A stretch of DNA of 64,000 nt. It comes from Gibbula magus. Lineage: Eukaryota > Mollusca > Gastropoda > Trochida > Trochidae. Below the pieces are notes generated by a model. The model worked only from the letters and a program-made list of their open reading frames with translations, was not told where the DNA came from and made no database searches. The translations under genes and the position numbers were made by a program. Below are positions 13,030-25,112 of this stretch, in pieces. Each line of letters begins with the position of its first letter. Position 1 is the stretch's first letter. The stretch covers positions 36,837,187 to 36,901,186 of the forward strand of contig OW388305.1 of assembly GCA_936450465.1 (NCBI GenBank). The letters are read 5' to 3'.

Positions 13030-13560
13030 TGACCTACAGTAGCCAAATCTCATTCTCAATTAACTAATTCTGCTGATGCAGTCAGAAGTAACGTCCACTT
13101 TACAACAATGAAAATAATATAATCAAATCGATTTTTACAAATGCTCATCTTTGAAATGGCCATAACTCAATGTTGACATGATCTTGGTTAAGACCATTAA
13201 CAGTAATTACCAAAGTACCCTATCACAATCAGTAGAGATCTGCTGCAGGATATGCTTAACGCTGAGACCGGCACAGACACATTCAATAGAAGGATTTGGA
13301 AGACCATTAGCATCCCACTTTAAATTATTGACTGTAGTTTCTGGAAAGGAATGTATGAAAGGTGTGATCTACGATATCCTAATCTCATTCTCAATGAACT
13401 AATTCTGCTGTTCCAAGAGCAGTAAAACAAAATTAAGATAAGAAAACGGTTTCTCTTAATGGCTCATCTTCAAGCTGGTCATCATTCAATAGTGATATTT
13501 CAAGGGTCAATTGTCCAGTTTCGATCATCAAGTTTTTTAGAACATTGAATAGAATAACGA
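13030..13560. repeat. Diverged tandem doublet inside X1
   Basis: A block with ATCTCATTCTCAAT, AACTAATTCTGCTG and GCTCATCTT occurs at about 13,047 and again about 334 bp on, at 13,381. X2 has it once (19,551), so the extra copy arose in X1 or was lost in X2. Confidence 0.6.
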
Positions 13561-14229
13561 TATTTAAGCTGAACGGTGTAAGAATGCTTACAAACACCTA
13601 AGGAGAAGGCCAAGTCTCTATTGTTAATGGCCGAGGTTGGAATTGCAAAAGTTGTTCAATGGGTGACAAGTCAGAAGATCAGTCTTTCTACGGCATGGAT
13701 AACTTTGGTTTTCCACTCTGTGGCTTGTACGCAATGCTGCCAGTTAGTCTGTAAACTGCCAGTTAGTCTGTTAGCGAGTCTGGCTATTGTACACTTGATG
13801 CAATCCATGATTAGGCAACTTGGTTTGGCGACACTCCAACGAGCAGGATGAAAATTTAAGCATCGCAACTTAAGCATCACATTCTCTCGTATATGCACAT
13901 TTACATGTAAGAATAAAAACTGTCATGGAAGTTTTGAAGATGTTGCTAAAAACACATCCTTGCTCAAGTTTCCAGATAACACTTTTATAGTTAGTCATTT
14001 TGAGATTGAAATTAAATGAAGCATGTAATACTTCTAGACGTATTTACTTAAATAATGTAAAACCTAGACGTTATTTGTGTTCGTGACAGGACAGTGCGAG
14101 ATAAACTGTGGATTATTGAACAGTTTTGAATCCGCTGCTTCCTCATGGATGTTGTTGACTGAATACAAGACAAAATGATCCATGATTTTCCAAGATAAGA
14201 TTGTGTGGAATACTTATTGTATTTCCTTG

Positions 14230-15972
14230 TTCTCAGAGATGATTATTGCTCGTGACCAACTGTTAATAATGGTGATTAACTTCCAAAATGTAAGGCCCAA
14301 AATGCCTGAAAATTAGATTTGCAAGACATCCACATTTGTTAAACTTACTTTGCATGTCTATTCCTTCGAATGTATTAATGAAAGGTCATTCACAAGAGCG
14401 CCGCAATAGCGATTTGTTCAGATGTGTGCCTGTGGTTTCGATTTCATCAAGCATCCGTTAACAATCAAATAGAGATCTTAATTGAGATACAACAGTTGAC
14501 AGTATCCCAGACACAATCATAATGTCATAATGAGGGATTTAATATCGATATTTCATCTGAATTATATATGTGTTTTTTTCACTCACGGGTTAAAATGAAA
14601 AGACCTTCATAAAACATAGAACTGCAGTGATGGATGGTCAGGATTATAAAGAAAAACCAGACCTCATCTTCATGTTCATCTTCCTGTTAACAATAACCTG
14701 ATAAATAGAACGGAATGATACCATTTATATAATTTACATGACATTGTGTTCTAAATGCCAGCAGATATCTAACAAAAATTGAAAGCAGATGTTGCCATAT
14801 TGTTCAGAATTTAACTTATTCGCTGATAAATATAACTTTGGGAATGTTATGATTTTAGATATTTGCACAATAAGAAGTTCGCAAAATTTAACAATAAGAA
14901 CATAATGTTCATACAGATCATTTAAGGTAAAAGGGGGATTTCTCTAGATAATTAAAACTTTGTCCTTTGTTGCTAAAAATGCGTAGTATTATAACCCAAT
15001 GCATAAAATAATTACAGAACCCTTTTAAATAAGAATTTGATGGATGAAATTGATGAAGAAAGGTTGAATTTCATCAGTGCAGCTAATGAATGCTATAAAG
15101 CATGTCATTGTTCTTTTTTAATGTATAATTTAAGGAAATCACAGACATTAACCTTTTAACAATTTTACTGTTTAGCATTTTTAGTTTTTCATCATTCAAA
15201 CTAATTTATATTATATTTATATTAAAGACTATACTTACAGAAAAGGATGCTTCTATAACTGTATTAATACTGCATGACACGTGACAAAAAGGGTATTCCT
15301 TCGACATTTACCAAGAAGTTTTTTATTTGAAGTTGAATTACTTCGGTGTGTTGAACATATTGGAAACACTATTCTCAGCGCTATGGGAAAAGGTTGGCTT
15401 AAATATAGATATGACTTTTTTATTTCTGAACAATGTTAGCAGTGTGTCTTACTTTGAGGTATTTCATTAACTATTATCATTTAGGATTAACATGGACATA
15501 AGACATGTGTATTTTTGTATTTTTTTATAGTCGTATTGATTTCAATTCTATTTAAATTTGTAACATGATAAAACTAAAAACGTTATGGTGTTTATTACAT
15601 CATCTTGTTTATTACAACATATGAAAGGTAAATATTAGTCAAAAGCTTCTGTGTTTACTCTAACTCAGGAAGTTCTTGCACGTCTTTGGAAGGAGAAAAT
15701 TTGTGATAATTGTTTGGAAGTGGAGTCATAAACAAGGTTTAGAGATCGTTGGTGAGGTATAATACGCTGAACGTCTCTCATAAACCCTCTTAAGTGACTC
15801 AGATAAAATGTGTGTTCCTCACAACCAGTCTACCTAGTTTATCTGCCGTGTAATTAAGTGAAGAAAACCATTCAATAGATAGAATTATTGTGCTTTACAA
15901 AACATGGTTTTAATAAACCAGTCGACTACATCGATCTACATCAACTACAAACACGCACACATTTATGTACTC
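14230..15972. repeat. Segmental duplication, copy B (deleted)
   Basis: Starts with a CTCGTGACCAACTGTTAA block like the opening of A and C, follows them to the TTCTAAATGC anchor, then jumps. Its 14.9-15.1 kb part matches A at about 1.78-1.93 kb, 15.33-15.42 kb matches about 8.1-8.24 kb, and 15.65-15.97 kb is the end module. Several kilobases of A are therefore missing. Near 14.73 kb it has no LINE where A and C do, which makes it a candidate pre-insertion site, with deletion as the alternative. Confidence 0.7.
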
Positions 15973-15989
15973 TTATTTACTCTATTTAT

Positions 15990-16430
15990 TGTCAAGGGTT
16001 ACAATGTTTCATTTACAAACTATATTGGTAAACTTGTTGATAATGATCTTTGCTTGGCATGTGGTTCGGTTAGTGAGAACATATATCATGTATACATTGA
16101 ATGCCCAACTATCAAACTGTTTTGGAAAGATTTTAACAACTTCGCTAGTAGATTACTCAATATAACATATGAACCCTCCACTATAGATATTCTGTTTTGC
16201 TGCACCAAAAACCATCTACTCAATCACATGATTTTATTGGCCAAACGCCATATATTTTTAATGAATATGAAAGGTTTTAAACCCAATCTTACTGGGTATA
16301 AATCAACTTTAAAAGATGTCTATTACATTGAAAACTTTATTTGTTCAAAAATCATCAATTCGAAATCATTTAATAGAAAATGGAATGTTATTTCATCGGA
16401 ACTGGGATAGTTTTTGATCCTATTTAAGTA
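15990..16430 (+). pseudogene. L1/Tx1-like LINE ORF2 carboxy-terminal fragment
   Basis: An open stretch to the stop at 16,408-16,410 encodes the end of an L1/Tx1-type ORF2. It carries a Cys-His knuckle, CLACG then H and C with spacing C-x2-C-x8-H-x4-C, followed by KLFWKDF, then LLAKRHIFLMNMKG and, near the end, NRKWNVI. These are the usual carboxy-terminal landmarks. Endonuclease and reverse transcriptase are missing. The residues upstream of about 16,000 belong to the duplicated host sequence (copy C keeps the matching TTATGTACTCT at about 40.21 kb), so no true start exists. The clean frame suggests a younger insertion than the other LINE relics here. Confidence 0.75.
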
Positions 16431-18382
16431 TGTCATGTCCATGTTCAAGTTAAACAAAGACATGTGCTTCTTATTTATTAAACACAGAGTGAGACCAGAC
16501 TCTTCGTCCCTTGACACAACCCTTGTGTGGAAGATTTCAGCAGAATCAACTTCTAAAATTGTATTAAAACTTGTCATTGGCACATAGTGACATTTACAAC
16601 TGAATATTCTGATTGCACAACTAACTTTTAAAGCAACCAATAAGGATTATGTAACCCTGAACGCACTCCCAATGCAAAAATAGTTACTCTGAAAGAATTT
16701 GAATCCTGTAGAGAGAGAATGGGTTGGATTGAAACGTCAAATAATGTGGAGCAATATCCATTATCATGAACATTCAACATATTCATTCAAGAAGTGTATT
16801 TTGCTAAATGCGAAATAACAATTACATTATAACACACGTTTGAAATGTAGATTAAAGTGTTGCTGCCATCTTTTGAATCATTGTTCATGTACATTTGTAC
16901 ATAGTGTCATAAAGAAAAATGTTCTAATATAATTTCATAATTCAAACTGAAAGAAAAACACAAATTTGTCTGTAGTTTGTTTAGGATATCACAAAAAGCA
17001 ACACATGTGGATAGGCTAAACTTAAAGTGTTTTGTACATACAGGGTAATGTTAAACTTTTCGATAATAATGGCCAAGATTAAGGCACATGTCAGAACAGA
17101 ACAGATGTCAATGACATATTTCGTAAGAGATATGGTCTGATCTCTCCACAAGCGGTATCTCATAGCTTTGAGAAGAACACTCTGTATGTAATAATTTACG
17201 AAAAATGTGATCTCTTGATTTAGACATAGGTCGAACTGGTACGTCTTGTGTTGGTGTTGTTTAGGTAATCACCTATCTTTTCAGTAAGATATATTTCTCT
17301 TTAAATCAGGTGAACACACGTTCCTGACAGGTTTTAATCTATGGGCAAACAAATCAGTTGTAGCCTGTTGGTATTGTCCATTTATTTTTGCTCTATTGGG
17401 AGTGACGAATTGATAATCTAGCGCCAGTTATCTTCCTCATCATGTTGTCTTTATGCAGTTGTTATTTAGATTAGGAGAATACGTGAAGCAGCCCTCATCC
17501 CTTTTGACACACATTTGAAAATTACAATGATTACTTCAAGTAATCTTTATATTAACTTAAAGCAGAATTTAATAAGTTGATAACAACTTGTTTACATGTC
17601 TCCTTCCTAAATAAAAGAAGCTGCTTATCAATATACTTTATCTTCGTCATTCTTGGTCAAATGTGTATTGTAACATGATTTTGGTGTATCCTTGATTCTG
17701 ATTGGTTGATTTGCCTATGTTGAATTACAATGAATACCCGCAAATTACTTGGGGCGAATCACCGCGAACATATACATCGTGTTCACAAGATTCGGCCCGA
17801 CTCAACATTTATTTTTTCTATTTCTCTTAATATGTGCTCCTTACTCAAATTTGACAGGTGGCATTGTCAATTTCTTACTTGTGTATAGCAGTATAGGTCA
17901 CAAATAACTCTCAAAAGTAATTAGTTTCAAGTAACTAAAATGTTTTTAACAAGTAAGATTTGTCCAAGTTTGACGCCTTCTTCCATGCGGCTGTGTTTAC
18001 CGAATGCTGTTGCCATGACATGATGTCATAGTGATTAACCGTTTTGAAGTCACAATGCTAGAGTCATTGTCACAATTGTTTAGGGCAAGTTTAAGATTTT
18101 TATTCCTGGGTCTTTAACTGTGTTGATGTCGTAGATAAATGTGTATCGCCATCTAAAAGGATACGTGAATATTATGAAGTGAACATATTTGAGTGACACT
18201 GTTTGAGCTTATGTGTAAATTGTTGCTAATGTACATATTACGCCGAGTATTTACATTTGTTTTGACCTGACCACACCTCTTACAAAAATGGAACAGTCGC
18301 AAAGTCCTTTCCACTCAGAGATAGGTACGCAAAAAGAGAGTTCGTTTCAAAACGCCTGATAACTAACGATAATGTTACAATA
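16430..18382. other. Unassigned AT-rich spacer
   Basis: No motif-bearing frame is seen on either strand. The stretch around 17,690-17,810 is richer in CpG than its surroundings and could be part of an old MITE, but I find no paired terminal repeat. Confidence 0.4.
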
Positions 18383-18484
18383 TCGATAAAGTTGCGTTTG
18401 TAAAACGCCGTCGGTTTTAAACTAAATTTGCGGTTGTTGAATAGCAATGAATCCCGGAAATTTTACAAACGCAACTATTTATCT
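18383..18484. mobile_element. Short palindromic MITE-like element
   Basis: A perfect 15-bp inverted repeat, GTTGCGTTTGTAAAA (18,391-18,405) against its complement (18,461-18,475), extends outward to GATAAA on both sides with a 2-nt bulge. The inner spacer is 55 bp. Size and symmetry fit a minimal MITE or a solo foldback; no target duplication is evident. Confidence 0.6.
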
Positions 18485-18719
18485 TATAATTAAACACATA
18501 TCATCCATTTACATTGCTACACGGAGAGAACTAGTTGATAAATAGGATGCACTGGATAATGTGTTTCTTATGCTTTTGTTTGAGCCTTTTAGAAATGTTC
18601 AATTCAAATACAATACACGTTATAAAAAGGTAGCCAATCATGTATAGTACTGCATTCTTATAGTAACGAGGCTAAACGTGTTTGTTTTCATATACAAAGG
18701 ATTATCTATCTATCTATTA

Positions 18720-21380
18720 CGTTAAATCAACCAGGATAACATGCGCTGTACAGATTCGTTTAATTACACACTATATTCACATGTGGTCTCTCTCTCTCGC
18801 CTGCAAATACTGGTGTGTAAACCACCTAACCACTCTGTCCTTTCTACAAGCAAACACAATGTAATCAACTTTGCATCTTGAATGATCATTGATTTTCGCA
18901 CTCCAGGTTTAACTAAGGATGAAATTGGATTTCTGTTGGCAAACAATCCGCTGTGTTTCACTTGATAGAGTCTACACTCATTGATGGAAACACATTTCTT
19001 TATCTATGATTCATGTAAACGTTCTTAAATGAATATATATTGACATGTATGAAATGACCCATTGCATTTTATATACAATTTGTTTGAAACCACATTAATC
19101 ATGCTCTATGAGACGTTGCATAACACAATGTTTTCAGGGAATCGATCAGTTTTTTTAACAAATTACCCATGCAAAACGCCTGTTGCTAACACATGTAGGA
19201 TGCAATGATATACATTTTAACATGTGTTCCTGCTTAATGTTTATGCTGAAAAATATTCCACTACAGTATGTACATGGACATGTATTGATACTATGGTATA
19301 ATTAGACAATAACTAACGAGTGACAGAGAATGACAATCGAAAAGATAATCTGTGATTCCCCGTCACGAGTTGCTTATTGTCCATATAACAAATTACAGTA
19401 AAAACGCGAATAATAAAAGGCAAAGGTTTCTCTATAAGGACACGAGCAGGAACTATATGTCAAACTATACTATATAAGAATTTCATTGTGTGGCCATTTA
19501 ACATGTAAAAATGATAGACGTATGAAGGATATGTGATCTACGATATCCAAATCTCATTCTCAATGAACTAATTCTTCTGATGCAGTCAGAAGTAATTTTA
19601 CAACAATGAAACTAAGATAATACAATCAAACCTCATAACGACTCATCTTCAAAGTGGTCATCATTCAAAATTGACGTGATCTTTCTTAATACCATGAAAT
19701 AGATCACCTAATCTCAAAGTTGATGCCTGTAGTTACTAAAGTATCATATCACAAACAGTCGACATCTGCTGCAGGCTGTGCTTTACGGCTGGGGCCGACA
19801 CAGACACATTCAATAGGAAGATGTGGACCATTAGCATCCCACTTTAAATCATTGAATGGGGTTTCTGGAAACATTATTGTTCTTGTTTATTCTACACTTT
19901 TGAGAAAATATAGAACTGCTCAAAATCCATTTATCAGAACAGTAGACATCAACAGTAGACAGACAACGATCCGATGCAGACAAAAATATCAATAGACCGA
20001 GGTAGTAAGTAAGTAAGATTTGTGAAAATAAATGTGTGTGGACACCCGCCGCCCACACACACAGAAGCACATGGTGATTATTATAGTCTCTCGAACGTTT
20101 ATAATTGTACAGCCCTTTATTGCGGCAGATGAATTGGTTACATTGTTAGTTATTTGTAGGCTGGCATCTCAAAGTGTTTATCATAATATAGCATATTGCA
20201 AACAGTTTCCAACTTTAATGTTTGTGCACGGATTATACTAAAATATTTTCCCTGTTATTCTTATCTTATAGAATGAGTTAATTATTTGTTATTAAAGGGG
20301 TGAAAGCAAGTGTGTTACAAAATCAATTACTCATTTAATGTTGGGCTTGAAAGTGATTGCAATGTCGTTTGGTATTGCATGTGTGTTTGTTTTATTCTTT
20401 AAACAAATACATGTGACCATAGACCATTTTTAAGAAGCATTCAATGTTCTCATGTGCCGATTATATTACGAGAAATGATACATTTAAGCATTGTTCTGCC
20501 AACAGGAATGCAGTTATTCATGATGTTGTTAGGCTGTAATTGTGTAATAAACTAGATGTAACTATGTATGTTATTGCACTGGGTCAAACTAAATAATGAA
20601 GTATTTGGAAATAAATGAATAGACATATTGTGTTACAACATTGTAGTCAAATTAAGTATAGATTTGTATGGCCCCAACTAATTAGTCGTATTGTAACTCG
20701 ATACTTAATGTGATTACAACAGTATCCTTTAATAGTCATTAGAGGGACATCTCCAATTCTGTTACTGATGGCTACGTGGATAACTGAATAACATTGAAAT
20801 CAGACGGTAATTAGTTGAACTACGTTGAACATTGTATATTATGGTCTTTTTTTATAACACTGAATCTAAATTATACTGTATTTGCTTAAAGCTCTATTGC
20901 AGTAGCATACTAAGGATTACTACATTATCTTGTATATGTACATTTACATGTAGGAAGAAGAACATATTGTCTATTCACATAGTATGAAGTTAAACTAAAA
21001 GAGTTGAAGAAATGGGTTGTTGCTTCATAACTTACATTGGCTAACTTGTATTCACAGTGTGAAGTTAAACCTTACTTAAGAAGAGTTGAAGAAATCGGTG
21101 TTGCTTAATATATTTACAAGCTCAAAGTATGTTTCCCCACAACACATCTTTTAGTCATTTTCTGATTGAAATTAAGTGAAGCATCCAATACTTTTAGACA
21201 TATTTATCTAAAATAGTGTAAAACATCAACGTTATTTGTGTTCCAGACAGGAAAGTGCGGGATAATCTGCTTTTACATTGATGCTGACTGAAAACCAGCC
21301 AGAAGGAGCTTAGCTTTCCCAAGATAAAATTGTCTGCAATGCTTATTGTATTGTCTTGTATTGTCTCAGAGATGGTTAGT
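18720..21380. repeat. Module X, copy 2 (X2)
   Basis: Paralogue of 11.82-14.30 kb with the same anchors. It lacks the 112-bp doublet and one copy of the ATCTCATTCTCAAT block, and contains about 1 kb (19.87-20.93 kb) with no match I can see in X1. Confidence 0.75.
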
Positions 21381-22380
21381 GGTTCGTTTCTGGATAAAGG
21401 TAAATTTTAAAGACACTTTTGCACAATAATTTTATATATGCGAGTGTTCTTACTTGGTCTATGCAATTTGGTCAATTGAATAATTTGATAATTGAATATA
21501 TGATGAAAATAAGATGTTTTCTGAAATGCTGTAGTATTTCGAATATTGGAAAAGAAGCTTCACACAGACTAAGCTTTTTGACAATCATGTTATACAACCG
21601 TCTTGTTTTGAAGTTGAACAAACCAGGTCCAAGACAAAACGTGCAGTTGGTATTATTGGTTTGTTGCTATGACGCACAATCATGTTCAACAGTGTGATTC
21701 CTCTTTCCACTGTCATATAACAGAAAATACATCAGATGTGAACATATAAATATAATCGTAGCAGAATTAAATTATAAGTCGCATGCTTCTCACAAAGATA
21801 ATACGGTATCATGTATCATCCAGGCGAAGGATTACACTGGTACCATTACATAGATGTACGAGACCGTATTACTTGAGGCGGAAGCATACAACGTATTTAT
21901 CCTTCAGACATGTCAAAAAAATTAGAATTATTATAATGATTGCGTTTTGACTGCCGATTACTGAACGACCTTGACCCTAAATGTAAACAAAATGTCGTCA
22001 AATGTCGTTACAACTAGTTAATCTTAGTGTAATGAGTGTGCTATCAATGCAAATTAAAATTTGTTTCCAATCAAAGCAGCAAATAAGGTGAAAATACGTT
22101 TGTAATAAATAGACCTGAAAACAGCTGATCGAATACTCTGTAAACTGTGTGCGTCATCATTCAACGTCATCAGACTGTTATGGGACTCCTACTCTTGGCT
22201 AACAGCTGTAACTATGGCAGCGGGGTACATGAAATTTCTACACCGTGAAACAGAAAGATACATAAGGAAAATGTATCGTTCATCAGCCACTGTAAGGAAA
22301 GATAAATAATGATAAATAATGATAACTAATTCCTAACTCGTTTAAGGTGTTTTGAATTGTCAATATTATAGAATATCCAC
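21380..22380. other. Unassigned spacer
   Basis: Nothing is recognised except a small GATAAATAAT repeat at about 22,300-22,325, next to the minisatellite. Confidence 0.4.
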
Positions 22381-22910
22381 TATTTACTCATGGATGATAC
22401 TTTTCACTCTTGGATGATACTTTTAACTCATGGATGTTACTTTTCACTCATGTATGATACTTTTAACTCATGGATGTTACTTTTCACTCATGTATGATAC
22501 TTTTAACTCTTGGATGTTACTTTCCACTCATGGATGTTACTTTTCACTCATATATGACACTTTTAACTCATGGATGTTACTTTTCACACATGTATGCTAC
22601 TTTTAACTCTTGTATGATACTTTTCACTCATATATGATACTTTTCACACATGTATGATACTTTTAACTCTTGGATGATACTTTTCACTCATGTATGATAC
22701 TTTTCACACATGTATGATACTTTTAACTCTTGTATGATACTTTTCACTCATATATGATACTTTTCACACATGTATGATACTTTTAACTCTTGGATGATAC
22801 TTTTCACTCATGTATGATACTTTTCACACATGTATGATACTTCTAACTCTTGAATGATACTTTTTAACTCTTGGATGATACTTTTCACTCATGGGTGATA
22901 CTTTTCAGAT
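22381..22910. repeat. 20-bp minisatellite with nested higher-order periods
   Basis: About 26 units of consensus TTTTCACTCATGTATGATAC. The first 24 units (22,381-22,860) are exactly 20 bp; one 21-bp unit follows. The left part alternates in a 40-bp pattern (AACTCATGGATGTTAC then CACTCATGTATGATAC). The right part uses a 60-bp triplet (CACTCA / CACACA / AACTCT units), itself alternating to give 120 bp: 22,621-22,680 and 22,741-22,800 are identical. All frames have frequent TGA, so it is non-coding. There are no unique spacers, so it is not a CRISPR array. Confidence 0.95.
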
Positions 22911-23720
22911 ATGTTAAGTTTTGAATCAGAACAGGTTCTTTCTAGATATTTACCCTTGCCATTGAACAATGTAATAATCAACAGAACCCGGCTGCTTCAG
23001 GTCACCAAATTTTAATAACTGGCTTATGTTCAAAACTTAAGTTGACATACAGATAGAGTCAGTGTCATATCTCCTCCAAGTAGGAAAAGTCGTAAATACA
23101 TTGAACAATACTTACTGAGCTTTATTTTAATAACTCTTTAAACATTCACATTCTTCGTGTGTAGAATTTGTAAAAGGTAATAAAATCATTAGTTATAAAT
23201 TCAAATTGACCTCAGCGTTGCATGCTTTTTAAGTCGTCATCTCGAAGCGAAAATACACATTTCAATGCAAAATATTCTAAACAGACGACTAAATAAAAAA
23301 TATATGTACCAGTTTAATTGAGCTAGTTTCTTTAAGAGGCATTTTAGAAGCTGGTATGATGAATAAGAATTGAGCTAGGCATTCTTGTTTTTAGTTATGG
23401 TCCCGAAACGAAATTGTTAACTGTTTCAAAGGCAACTTTCATGAATAAAATTCAAATATACACATCTAAACATGATGATTGCTTTCATAAAAAGTTTCAA
23501 TGAGCTAGGCCTTATGTTTTCCGAGTTCTGATGCCTAAACACATTTGTGAGTTGTGTCTCCATGGAAACAGCTATAAAATAAAAGTACCAAAAAAGTCAC
23601 ATCTGCACATAATAAGTTTTCCCAATATCGAGTTTCACTGAGCTAGGTGTTACAGTGTTCTTATTTCTTGTCATGATAAGAAAACCCAGATGAATGAAGG
23701 GAAAAAGAGGCGGAAGTAAT
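22910..23720. other. Unassigned spacer
   Basis: Nothing coding is seen. The phrase TGAGCTAG recurs at about 23,320, 23,370, 23,502 and 23,640 within otherwise different sequence, perhaps an old low-copy tandem repeat. Confidence 0.35.
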
Positions 23721-23725
23721 TTGTA

Positions 23726-24050
23726 ATGCAAAGTACTTCCTTTACTTGTAGGTTACTCCATTTCAGGCATGGAAAGATACACCCGTTGATACTTAAAATC
23801 CTCTCTATTGACGGCATTCCCGTTCGGCTCAAGCCTTTTGAGAAAGTTAATCTTATTTTAAGAAAGTTTCTCTCAGTTGAAACTAGACTCTGCTGCTTGA
23901 ATTGTGTAAAGTCGTCGACAATGAATAAATTTCCTTTGTAGAATGCTGTATCTGTACATGTTGTTAGCTGCATTTCATTCCGTTTCTAGATTGAAAGTTG
24001 GCAAAATTAGAATTGCCAATATTGGACTGGATTAAGGCTAGTTTTCTACC
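23726..24050 (+). repeat. Diverged fifth copy of module M
   Basis: One frame reads HPLILKILSIDGIPVRLKPF, which lines up with LLILQNPSIDGVPVGLNPF in M2. The DNA matches over a longer range, from CCATTTCAG to the TTGGCAAAATT / TGCCAATATTGG end. Unlike the A/C comparison, some codons differ silently (GAT/GAC, GGT/GGC), the only hint that the peptide was once constrained. CCATTTCAG looks like a splice acceptor; the A and C copies have CAA there. No known domain. Confidence 0.5.
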
Positions 24051-24738
24051 CTCTTTTCAATCAAATCATTTATCCATTGACAGTTATTTCCTCTAGAAAG
24101 GATTTAGTATTCGTTTGATTAAATATATTTCCTTTAATCCATTGTTAGTGTATTGTTTATCATTGAGAAGAAATGTCGTGCCTCTAAATACACCAGTTTA
24201 GTTGTCAGCGATATTGTGCTTACGATTAGTTTAACTCATGTCCATATCATATTTTCTACTAAGTTGAATGTTCTTTAAAACCATTCATCTAAAGAAAAAC
24301 AAGTATTTTCCTTTTTTATCGGAATGGTTTTCTCTACATAATATATATTAGCTGCAGATGTTTATGAATACCCCAGTTTTCATTAATGAGGGAATGTTAA
24401 AGTTAAAATGTATAGGCTAGGATGCTAAGCAATGTTAATAATCAAAACCCTGTTACTAATTTTATAATCTGAAAAGTACCACTTATTAAATGTTATATTC
24501 TTTGCTTAGAGTGATGCGGCAGGACACGCATGACTAAACAGTTGACTTGATTTTCTCGTGATTTTTGCAAAAGAAACACCGACATATTTTTTAAGGATAA
24601 TGCTGCTGTTGAGTCACGTTTTATATGTCCTACTGTACAAATACTGGATCACATAGTAGAATTGCATTGTAAAATAATTACAACAAAAGGCATTGATGTT
24701 TGTATATCAAGTCATTCCTTCAGTAGACAATAATAATC

Positions 24739-25112
24739 TGAAGAAGACAAATAGTTATGGATGATCAAATTCTTTATTAACAATAGCGACGTTTTGGTAT
24801 AGATCCTTATACCGTTACCAAGCATATGGGAGAGAAGATACATGTTAATTAACTTACCTTCCACTGGTATCAATGCTATCACAACCTGCTTGTTACATGT
24901 TTCATCTCATTGTTATCTCATCTTGTTGTCTTTGTTATCTCATTATCATACCATTATCATGTATATAACCTCTGTTTTTATCTTCTCTCCCATATGCTTG
25001 ATAACGGTATAAGGATCTATACCGAAACGTCGCTATTGTTAATAAAGAAGTTGATCATCCATAAATAGTTGTCTTCTTCATCACACCAACTTCTAGAATG
25101 CCTCTCAAAGAG
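24739..25112. mobile_element. Foldback with about 102-bp arms, Penelope-like(?) termini
   Basis: Arms 24,739-24,840 and 24,979-25,080 are reverse complements with about five mismatches; the loop is about 138 bp. The arms contain TATACCGAAACGTCGC and AATAAAGAAGTTG. The right side continues CCAACTTCTAGAATGCC, as does the element near 38.83 kb. I recall similar ends, often inverted, from Penelope-like elements, but no reverse transcriptase or GIY-YIG region remains. It could equally be an unclassified foldback element. Confidence 0.65.

Larger units (their letters stand above)
11820..14300. repeat. Module X, copy 1 (X1)
   Basis: Collinear with 18.72-21.38 kb. Shared anchors in order are ACAGATTCGTTTAAT, TCCTTTCTACAAGCA, TTCATGTAAACGTT, GTCAAACTATACTATATAAG, ATCTCATTCTCAAT, CACAGACACATTCAATAG, TTAGCATCCCACTTTAAAT, GATTGAAATTAA and ACGTTATTTGTGTTC. 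No gene is recognised. The frames at 13,178 and 19,720 share THSI and ASHFK only because the DNA is paralogous. Confidence 0.8.

Noticed and set aside
13671..13898. 75-codon frame overlapping on both strands at 13.6-13.9 kb
   Set aside because: It includes a small CTGCCAGTTAGTCTGT duplication and matches no domain; X2 has no open counterpart that I can align.
16323..16640. 105-codon minus-strand gene
   Set aside because: It is partly antisense to the L1/Tx1-like fragment and has no motif of its own.
22381..22910. CRISPR-like regular array
   Set aside because: Units are contiguous with no unique spacers, and the context is an animal genome; it is a minisatellite.
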